Shown in pieces: positions 4,645-9,678 of a DNA stretch of 9,678 nt (within the stretch, counting starts at the first letter, position 1; every line of letters begins with the position of its first letter). Made by a program: the position numbers and the translations under genes. Origin of the DNA: Haloarculaceae archaeon (GTDB lineage Archaea; Halobacteriota; Halobacteria; Halobacteriales; Haloarculaceae); NCBI GenBank assembly GCA_018609945.1, contig JAHENO010000219.1, positions 1-9,678 on the forward strand. Direction: 5' to 3'. The notes below the pieces were generated by a model. The model was not told the DNA's origin, did not search any database, and was given only the letters and a program-made list of their open reading frames with translations.

Positions 4645-6486
4645 ATGTCAGACCTCGGGGACTTCACCGAGTTCGAGGGCGACGAGAGTGCCGACGCTGG
4701 TACCGATCCATCAGGAGAGGACGGCGTGGGCGGCGACGACGTAGCCGGGGGCGACGGCGAAGAGGACGAGGCGTTCGCGACCTACGACGCGTCGCCGGCC
4801 GGCCGGGACCGCGGGCTCGGCGTGCTCTCTGCTTCGGAGGGATTGCGCATCGACGAGGACCCCGAGGACACCCGCCTGCGGGCGTACGTGGCTGTCGGTA
4901 ACCGCGAGGACGTCCGCATCGGAACGTACCTGCTGGCGCCCTACCCCGACGCGGCCGGGGAGCGACTGTTCTGTCGAATCACCGGCCTCGAGTACGCACA
5001 GGAGTACCGCGCCGACGACGCCACCGAGATCCACGCCCGCCGCGCGATGCGCTCGCAGGGCATCGACGAACAGGACTTCAAGCTGATGGCCACCCTGGAG
5101 CCCGTCGCCATACTGTATTCGGATGACGGCGACCTGAAACGGCGGATGACCGACCGGGTGCCCAAACCCGAGACGGTCGTGCGCCGGGCCGACGACAAGA
5201 CCGACATAAAGACGGGACTGAAGATCCCGGAGGAGGGGGTGTTCCTGGGACACCTCGCGGTCGGCGGCGAGAAGGTCCGAACCGCGGCCGAGCCCCCCAC
5301 TATCGACTACCGGCTGAAAGACAACTACACCGACGGCGACCCGCTCGTGTTCCGGCACACGCTCGTCGCCGGCGGCACGGGGTCGGGCAAGACCCACGCC
5401 GCCAAGAACGTCCTCCGGCAGTACCTCGCAGACGACCGCGCGTATCCCGTCGAGACGGGCAGCGACCGGACGGTCAGCCCCGCCGTGGTGGTCTTCGACC
5501 CGCAAGACGAGTACGCACAGATGCACGACGACGGCGAACTCGACGACGAGACCGCGCGCCGCCTCGACCGCGAGGGGGTCGTCCACGGCGGCCACGACGA
5601 CACCATCGCGCTCGTGCCCCGGGTGGGGGACGCCACCTACGCCGCGAGCCACCACCGCGCCGAGCACGTCCCCTTCTCGGTGCCCTTCGAACTGGTCCAC
5701 GAGAACCCCTGGCTGGTCGCCGGGAGCGGCCTCAACGACAACCAGTACACCGCGTTAGTAAACGTCCTCCTCCCGCGGTTTCGCCGCCAGCACGGCCGCG
5801 AGGGTACCTACGACCAGTTCACGACGTTCCTCGACGACCCGGCACTCAAGCAGGAACTCGACGAGACCGGTCGCGTTCACGAGGCTACCTTCGACGCCAT
5901 CCGACGGCGCGTCCGCGGGTTCGGCGCAGTCTTCGACGGCGACGCGAAACCCATCACCGAGCGCGTCCACGAGTTCGTCCGTCCCGGCGGCCTGACGGTC
6001 GTCCCCACCTACCACATCACCGAGAGCCGCCACGCCGAGACGGTCGTGCTGGCGCTGTCCTCGCTGCTGGTCGACCAGAAACTCTCGAACGACCCCCGCC
6101 ACGAGCGCATCGAGGAGACGCCCCTCGTGGTGGGCATGGACGAGGCGCACAACTTCCTGACCGACGCCGACAGCGTCCAGGCCCGGAAGGTCATCGGGAA
6201 GTTCACCGAGGCCGCAAAACAGGGCCGCAAGGAACGGCTCGGTCTCTTTCTGATCACCCAGGACCCTCAGGACATCGCCGACCCTGTCTTCAAGCAGATC
6301 AACACGACCGTCGTCCTCAACCTCGGCGACGAGGACGCCATCTCGGCGGTGAACATCCCCGCGTCGCTGGAGTCGAAGGTCCCCTACATGGAGAAAGGCC
6401 AGATGGTCGTCTACTCGCCGGACAACTCCGAACCGGTCGAACTGGAGGGACTGTCGGTGTGTGTGACCAAACACGGGCGGGACTGA
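4645..6486 (+). CDS. HerA-like DNA translocase/helicase ATPase (HAS-barrel plus DUF87-type ATPase)
   Basis: From the ATG at 4645 the product is 613 residues. Residues 1-50 are an acidic, glycine-rich linker. About 60-180 look like the HAS-barrel domain of HerA. The FtsK/HerA-superfamily ATPase follows. Walker A is GGTGSGKT (243-250), Walker B is LVVGMDEAH with Asp499 and Glu500, and ITQDPQD (537-543) is the downstream sensor-like motif typical of HerA. HerA proteins form hexameric rings that move along double-stranded DNA, usually with the nuclease NurA in end resection. No nurA is adjacent here, and a rhodanese gene follows one base after the stop. An in-frame start at 4486 is possible but would overlap the divergent gene and add a non-conserved 53 residues. 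Whether this is the main HerA or a paralogue cannot be told from the window. Confidence 0.88.
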   Translation: MSDLGDFTEFEGDESADAGTDPSGEDGVGGDDVAGGDGEEDEAFATYDASPAGRDRGLGVLSASEGLRIDEDPEDTRLRAYVAVGNREDVRIGTYLLAPYPDAAGERLFCRITGLEYAQEYRADDATEIHARRAMRSQGIDEQDFKLMATLEPVAILYSDDGDLKRRMTDRVPKPETVVRRADDKTDIKTGLKIPEEGVFLGHLAVGGEKVRTAAEPPTIDYRLKDNYTDGDPLVFRHTLVAGGTGSGKTHAAKNVLRQYLADDRAYPVETGSDRTVSPAVVVFDPQDEYAQMHDDGELDDETARRLDREGVVHGGHDDTIALVPRVGDATYAASHHRAEHVPFSVPFELVHENPWLVAGSGLNDNQYTALVNVLLPRFRRQHGREGTYDQFTTFLDDPALKQELDETGRVHEATFDAIRRRVRGFGAVFDGDAKPITERVHEFVRPGGLTVVPTYHITESRHAETVVLALSSLLVDQKLSNDPRHERIEETPLVVGMDEAHNFLTDADSVQARKVIGKFTEAAKQGRKERLGLFLITQDPQDIADPVFKQINTTVVLNLGDEDAISAVNIPASLESKVPYMEKGQMVVYSPDNSEPVELEGLSVCVTKHGRD

Positions 6487-6487
6487 G

Positions 6488-6865
6488 ATGGACGGCGAGA
6501 TCACCCCTGCGGAACTGGAGGCGGCGCTGGACGGCGAGGGGCCGCTCGTCGTCGACATCCGGCGGCCGGACGCCTACCGCCAGGGACACATCCCGGAGAG
6601 CCTGAACATCCCGCTTCCCGACCTGGCCACCGACGTCTCACGCGTGGCCGACGCCGACCACGTCGTCACGGTCTGCCCCCACGGCAAGGCCAGCAGAAAG
6701 GCGGCGCGGCTGATCGCCGCCTACGAGGGGTTCGAGGGGCGCGTCGAGAGCCTCGACGGCGGCCTGACTGCCTGGGACGGGGCACTGGCGCGCGGGTCGG
6801 TCGACGGTCCGGGCGGGGGCGGTACTGGCGAGGGTGCTGGCGGGAGCCCGGACGCCCCGTTCTGA
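6488..6865 (+). CDS. Rhodanese-like domain protein (sulfurtransferase)
   Basis: This 125-residue protein has a single rhodanese domain. VVDIRRPDAYRQGHIPESLN (21-40) is the classic CH2A-like segment. Cys63 in VCPHGKASRKAA is the catalytic cysteine with a six-residue active loop. DGGLTAWDG (about 90-98) is the C-terminal signature. Such enzymes carry a persulfide on the cysteine and pass sulfur to thiophilic acceptors. Possible roles in haloarchaea include tRNA thiolation, molybdopterin sulfur supply or detoxification. The last 20-25 residues are Gly/Pro-rich and probably disordered. It starts one base after the stop of the HerA-like ATPase, so the two are almost certainly co-transcribed and may be translationally coupled. 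The reason for that pairing is unknown. Confidence 0.9.
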   Translation: MDGEITPAELEAALDGEGPLVVDIRRPDAYRQGHIPESLNIPLPDLATDVSRVADADHVVTVCPHGKASRKAARLIAAYEGFEGRVESLDGGLTAWDGALARGSVDGPGGGGTGEGAGGSPDAPF

Positions 6866-6888
6866 CCCGGTTACAGTCGCGACGCGGT

Positions 6889-6901
6889 CGTCCGCCGGAC
6901 G
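6889..6901. terminator. CGTCCG-C-CGGACG palindrome between convergent genes
   Basis: This perfect 6 bp inverted repeat with a single central base lies 24 bp after the rhodanese stop, in the 57 bp between convergent genes. It may help end both transcripts as a hairpin, although archaeal termination depends mainly on T-runs. The same CGGACG/CGTCCG half-sites recur upstream of amt at 8797-8810. Confidence 0.3.
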
Positions 6902-6911
6902 GAAACAGATC

Positions 6912-6920
6912 GAATAAAAG
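6912..6920 (-). terminator. T-rich terminator after glnK
   Basis: On the minus strand CTTTTATTC begins three bases after the glnK stop codon (TAA, 6925-6923). T-rich tracts right behind stop codons are the usual haloarchaeal termination signal, and this is the only such tract in the convergent gap. Confidence 0.5.
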
Positions 6921-6922
6921 GG

Positions 6923-7276
6923 TTACACCGCGTCCGGGCCGCGTTTGCCGGTCCGGATCTGGACCGCCTCGCTGACGGGCATCACGAAGATCTTCCCGTC
7001 GCCGGGTTCGCCGGTGCGGGCCGACTCCTCGATGGCGTCGACGACGTCCTCGGCCGGCACGTCGGCGACGACGCACTCGACTTTCACCTTCTGGTGGAGG
7101 TCGACGACGTACTCCTCGCCGCGCCACTGCCCGGTCTTCGAGGGCTGTGAGCCGCGCCCGGAGACGTTCGTCACCGTCAGCGACGGCGCGCCGGCCTCGG
7201 CGAGACCCTGCTTGACGTCGCTCAGCTTGTCCGGCCGGATGTAGGCGACGACCATCTCGATCCCGCTGTCAGTCAT
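6923..7276 (-). CDS. glnK: PII nitrogen regulatory protein GlnK
   Basis: This 117-residue protein matches the GlnB/GlnK family in length and motifs. MVVAYIRPDKLSDVKQGLAE (8-27) is the first strand and helix, and GRGSQPSKTGQWRGEEY (about 40-56) is the T-loop. VDLHQKVKVECVV (58-70) and GEPGDGKIFVMPVSEAVQIRTG (about 89-110) form the ATP and 2-oxoglutarate site. GlnK trimers sense ADP/ATP and 2-oxoglutarate and insert their T-loops into Amt to block ammonium uptake when nitrogen is plentiful. Tyr56 corresponds to E. coli Tyr51, the uridylylation site, but its use in haloarchaea is doubtful as no uridylyltransferase is visible here. The start overlaps the end of amt by 8 bp, so the pair is one operon. 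Confidence 0.96.
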   Translation of the reverse strand: MTDSGIEMVVAYIRPDKLSDVKQGLAEAGAPSLTVTNVSGRGSQPSKTGQWRGEEYVVDLHQKVKVECVVADVPAEDVVDAIEESARTGEPGDGKIFVMPVSEAVQIRTGKRGPDAV

Positions 7277-8579
7277 CGTCCATCACTCCGGATTCGTCGG
7301 CCATCGAGTAGGAGACGCCGCCGTCGGCCACGACCGTGTCGCGGTCGCCGCCGAACTCGGGGTAGGTCTCGACGCCGTGCTCGCTGAGGTCCAGCCCCTC
7401 CTGTTCGTGTTCGGGCGTGACCCGGGCCTGGCCCGCCGCCTTCAGGACGAACCAGACCAGGGCGGTCGCGACGACCGTCCAGGCGGCGATGGCGACCACG
7501 CCGATCAGCTGTGCGACGAACGCGCTGCCGACCGACTCGACGACGCCCGGTGCGGCCACGAAGGGGAACGCCAGCGTTCCGAGGATGCCGGCGCTGCCGT
7601 GGACCGGGAACACCGCACACACGTCGTCGATGCCGATCTTCTCGGTCAGCTCGAAGACGAGGGGGAGCTGGGCGCCAGCGAGGCCGCCGACGAGGAACGC
7701 ACCCCACCACACCGTCGTGTCGGGGATGGCGGTGATCCCGACCAGTCCCGCGAGCAGGCCGTTGGCGACGTATAGTGTGTCGACCTTGCTCGTTTTCAGC
7801 CAGGCGACGAGCCCGGCGCCCATCGCACCCGAGCCCATGGCGATGGTCGTGCCCATCGCGACCCGGCCCAGCGTGGCAAGTTCGAAGACGCCGTCGCCGA
7901 CACTCCAGATGGCCGCGGTGCCGACGTTGAACCCGTACCAGCCGAATGCGAGGATCAGCGTTCCCAGCACGGCGAAGGTCATCGAGTGTCCGGGAATGAC
8001 GTTGACGCTGCCGTCCTCGTCGTACCGGCCCATCCGGGGGCCGAGCACCCACGCGGCCGTCAGACCGGCGATGCCACCCATCCCGTGAACGATCATGCCG
8101 CCCGCGAAGTCGTGGAAGGCGGCGCCGCCGAACTCGATGTAGGCGCCGGCCCACGTGATGCCCGTCACGACGGGGTAGATGACCGCCGCGAGCAGGAACG
8201 TGTAGGTCACGTACGCCCGCAGTTTCGCGCGGCCGGCCACGGCCCCGGAGACGATGGTCGCCGCGGTCATCGCGAAGACCGCACCGTACAGCCAGCCGAC
8301 GTAGCCCTCGGGTCCACCCATCCAGGGCGCGGCGAAGCCGCCGCCACCGACGAGGCTAGAGATGCCGGCGCCGATCAGGAAAAAGACCGTCACGCCGACA
8401 CTCCAGGTCAGCAGGTTCTTCGTCAACTGATTCGCCACGTTCTTCGACCGCACCTGTCCTGCCTCCAGCATCGCGAAGCCCGCGTGCATGAAGAAGATCA
8501 GGAAGGATACGACCAGTATCCACGTGTTGTTGATGCTCTCTGCCAGCGTTGCCGTGTCGATCTGCAGTAGTACGTCCAT
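7269..8579 (-). CDS. amt: Ammonium transporter Amt
   Basis: This 436-residue integral membrane protein has the eleven-helix pattern of Amt/MEP/Rh proteins. It starts MDVLLQIDTATLAESINNTW and has no signal peptide beyond the first helix. The ammonium pore residues are kept: His165 in HDFAGGMIVHGMGG and His327 in FPVHGSAGILGT are the twin histidines. The C-terminal cytosolic tail has GLDLSEHGVETYPEF, close to the conserved GLD-x-x-EHG motif that couples the subunits of the trimer and meets GlnK. It then extends with an acidic stretch ending in DDD. Amt carries ammonium into the cell under nitrogen limitation. It is followed by glnK with overlapping ends. Expression is likely set by the AT-rich region 8580-8910. 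Confidence 0.97.
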   Translation of the reverse strand: MDVLLQIDTATLAESINNTWILVVSFLIFFMHAGFAMLEAGQVRSKNVANQLTKNLLTWSVGVTVFFLIGAGISSLVGGGGFAAPWMGGPEGYVGWLYGAVFAMTAATIVSGAVAGRAKLRAYVTYTFLLAAVIYPVVTGITWAGAYIEFGGAAFHDFAGGMIVHGMGGIAGLTAAWVLGPRMGRYDEDGSVNVIPGHSMTFAVLGTLILAFGWYGFNVGTAAIWSVGDGVFELATLGRVAMGTTIAMGSGAMGAGLVAWLKTSKVDTLYVANGLLAGLVGITAIPDTTVWWGAFLVGGLAGAQLPLVFELTEKIGIDDVCAVFPVHGSAGILGTLAFPFVAAPGVVESVGSAFVAQLIGVVAIAAWTVVATALVWFVLKAAGQARVTPEHEQEGLDLSEHGVETYPEFGGDRDTVVADGGVSYSMADESGVMDDD

Positions 8580-8687
8580 GTATTTCGTCTGTGTGTTTTG
8601 TCCGATTGTGTGTTACCGTTTGTCCACTTTTTCTCGCATTCCCTTCTGTATCGTTTCGTCTCGTACGGGAAATCGTTCTGGAGGGCA

Positions 8688-8697
8688 TCCATATAAG
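8688..8697 (-). promoter_or_regulatory. Proximal TATA-like box for amt
   Basis: On the minus strand this reads CTTATATGGA. It would place a transcript start near 8663-8666 and give amt a leader of about 85 bases. The nearly identical CTTATATCGA is 79-80 bp further upstream. Confidence 0.5.
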
Positions 8698-8752
8698 GGT
8701 TTGCTTTACAATGCCCGATATATGAAAGGATATGTAGACGTACGTTCGATGT

Positions 8753-8770
8753 TCGATAGAATATTATCGA
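8753..8770 (-). promoter_or_regulatory. TCGATA-N6-TATCGA palindrome at the distal TATA box of amt
   Basis: The palindrome has perfect 6 bp arms. It overlaps the end of the distal TATA-like CTTATATCGA (minus strand, 8776-8767) and is preceded on the plus strand by two tandem GTTCGAT copies (8744-8750 and 8751-8757). This is the arrangement expected of an operator controlling the distal promoter. The cognate regulator is unknown and the site does not match the NrpR operator GGAA-N6-TTCC. Confidence 0.45.
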
Positions 8771-8785
8771 TATAAGGTTGTAAAT

Positions 8786-8824
8786 CGTCCAGCTGTCGGA
8801 CGTTCGTCCGCCGAAAGTTGGACG
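8786..8824. promoter_or_regulatory. Nested inverted repeat with four CGTCC/GGACG half-sites
   Basis: The outer arms CGTCCAGCT (8786-8794) and AGTTGGACG (8816-8824) match at 8 of 9 positions. Inside lies the perfect palindrome CGGACG-TT-CGTCCG (8797-8810). Half-sites alternate in orientation at 8786, 8798, 8805 and 8820. It could be a double operator upstream of amt, or a hairpin in the 3' part of the hemB transcript. Confidence 0.4.
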
Positions 8825-8910
8825 TATATCGACCGGCACTCCCGGCCGGTGGCGGGGTGAGCGAGCAAACGGGACGGGTGCGCGCAGTCCCGCGCGGGGC
8901 GGCCCGCCTG

Positions 8911-9678
8911 CTACAGGCGGTCGGCCAGGTCCTCGGCGAAGTACGTGAGGATGAGGTCGGCGCCGGCGCGTTTGATCGAGAGCAGCGACTCGTAGGCCAC
9001 CTCCTCCAGGTCGAGCCAGCCCTTCTCGGCGGCCGCGTGCAACATTGCGTACTCGCCGGAGACGTTGTAGGCCGCGACGGGATGGTCGAACTCCCGGCGG
9101 ACCTCCCGGACGAGGTCCAGGTACGGCAGCGCGGGTTTGACCATCAGCACGTCCGCGCCCTGTTCGACGTCGAGTTCGACCTCGCGCATGGCCTCGCGGG
9201 CGTTCCCGGGGTCCATCTGGTAGTGGCGGCGGTCGCCGAAGGCCGGCGCGCCGTCGGCGGCGTCCCGGAAGGGCCCGTAGAACGCCGACTCGTACTTCGC
9301 CGCGTAGCTCATGATCGGCACGTCCGTGAACGCCGCGTCGTCGAGCGCTCCGCGGATCGCCCCCACCATCCCGTCGATCATCCCCGAAGGGGCGATCATG
9401 TCCGCGCCGGCCCGGGCGTGCGAGACGGCGATCCGTTCCAGCAGGTCGAGCGTCTCGTCGTTCTCGACGGTGAGGTCGGGGGCCGTCGCGGCGTCCTCCT
9501 CCAACACTCCGCAGTGGCCGTGGCTGGTGTACTCGCAGAGACAGACGTCCGTGATGACGTAGGCGTCGGTCCCCTCGGTGATCGCGCGCACGGCCCGCTG
9601 GACGACGCCGTCCTCGGCCCAGGCGCGCGAACCGCGTTCGTCCTTCGATTCGGGGACCCCGAACAGGATGACCGCCTC
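8911..9678 (-). CDS. hemB: Porphobilinogen synthase (delta-aminolevulinic acid dehydratase) HemB, C-terminal part
   Basis: The frame is open from the window edge to a TAG at 8911-8913, giving 255 residues of a usual 320-330. HemB condenses two 5-aminolevulinate molecules into porphobilinogen, the shared step to haem, sirohaem and cobamides, in the cytoplasm as an octamer. Visible residues include AVILFGVPESKDERGSRAW near the start. The cysteines of DVCLCEYTSHGHCG bind zinc in zinc-type enzymes. The two Schiff-base lysines are in MSYAAKYESAFYGPFRD and VLMVKPALPYLD. A substrate lid and a C-terminal SGEYAMLHAA with ESLLSIKRAGADLILTYFA complete the pattern. Three cysteines indicate the zinc-dependent type. 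The N-terminal 70 or so residues and the promoter lie outside the window. Confidence 0.96.
   Translation of the reverse strand, partial: EAVILFGVPESKDERGSRAWAEDGVVQRAVRAITEGTDAYVITDVCLCEYTSHGHCGVLEEDAATAPDLTVENDETLDLLERIAVSHARAGADMIAPSGMIDGMVGAIRGALDDAAFTDVPIMSYAAKYESAFYGPFRDAADGAPAFGDRRHYQMDPGNAREAMREVELDVEQGADVLMVKPALPYLDLVREVRREFDHPVAAYNVSGEYAMLHAAAEKGWLDLEEVAYESLLSIKRAGADLILTYFAEDLADRL

Larger units (their letters stand above)
8580..8910 (-). other. 331 bp gene-free AT-rich region upstream of amt and downstream of hemB
   Basis: The region is clearly richer in A and T than its surroundings and carries no plausible gene. Short open frames on both strands look like chance translations. It holds two TATA-like boxes on the minus strand, an 18 bp inverted repeat, a nested inverted repeat with CGTCC/GGACG half-sites, and a GC-rich hairpin (ACCGGC 8832-8837 with GCCGGT 8845-8850) about 60-80 bases past the hemB stop. 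Its proximal part (8580-8640) is T-rich on the plus strand and is probably the amt leader. Confidence 0.65.

Noticed and set aside
4711..5700. Long minus-strand open frame opposite the HerA-like gene
   Set aside because: The sense strand has Walker motifs and a continuous family match. The antisense product has no recognisable domain.
7417..8088. Plus-strand open frames opposite amt
   Set aside because: amt is fully supported on the minus strand. The antisense products are Thr-, Pro- and Ala-rich without family features.
8488..8839. Short frames on both strands in the region upstream of amt
   Set aside because: Unusual composition for haloarchaeal proteins (rich in Ile, Tyr, Ser), no family likeness, and they overlap the amt start.
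8832..8850. GC hairpin after hemB as an intrinsic terminator
   Set aside because: No T-run follows it on the minus strand, so it is mentioned only as part of the gene-free region.

Overview
The window is about two-thirds GC. Its predicted proteins are rich in Asp, Glu, Arg and Val, several starts look leaderless with a TATA-like element about 25-30 bp upstream, and the gene families (a MobB-MoaE fusion, a HerA-like ATPase, an amt-glnK pair) are archaeal. Together this indicates chromosomal DNA of a halophilic archaeon (class Halobacteria). I cannot name the genus from sequence alone.

Layout. 1-375 (minus) is the N-terminal part of a MATE-type efflux transporter, divergent from a MaoC-like hydratase (448-852, plus). 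938-3226 (plus) is a molybdenum cofactor block: moaB with a remarkable histidine-rich tail, moaC nine bases later, and a MobB-MoaE fusion after a 351 bp gap. That gap is not empty. It holds a possible structured element and an imperfect 65-66 bp duplication, which together carry one left arm with two alternative right arms and four regularly phased GTAACG-type motifs. A small haloarchaeal protein (3263-3604, minus) and a two-helix membrane protein (3792-4205, plus) follow, divergent from each other across an AT-rich promoter region. 4272-4463 (minus) is the open part of a small membrane protein whose 5' end looks frameshifted. 4645-6865 (plus) is a HerA-like ATPase followed one base later by a rhodanese-domain protein. 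6923-8579 (minus) is the amt-glnK ammonium uptake operon, with an 8 bp overlap. 8580-8910 is a gene-free, AT-rich regulatory region holding two TATA-like boxes and several inverted repeats. The window ends inside hemB (8911-9678, minus).

How the genes work together. MoaC makes cyclic pyranopterin monophosphate. MoaE is the large subunit of molybdopterin synthase. MoaB/Mog-type enzymes adenylylate molybdopterin before metal insertion, and MobB is an accessory GTPase of guanylylation. MoaA, MoaD/SAMP, MoeA and MobA are not in the window. Amt imports ammonium and GlnK, a PII protein, gates it. HemB makes porphobilinogen for haem and cobamide. No mobile element, rRNA, tRNA or CRISPR array was seen. 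The least ordinary parts are the repeat-rich leader before mobB-moaE, the histidine tail of MoaB, the apparently frameshifted small membrane protein with an inverted repeat at its start, and the operator-like palindromes before amt.
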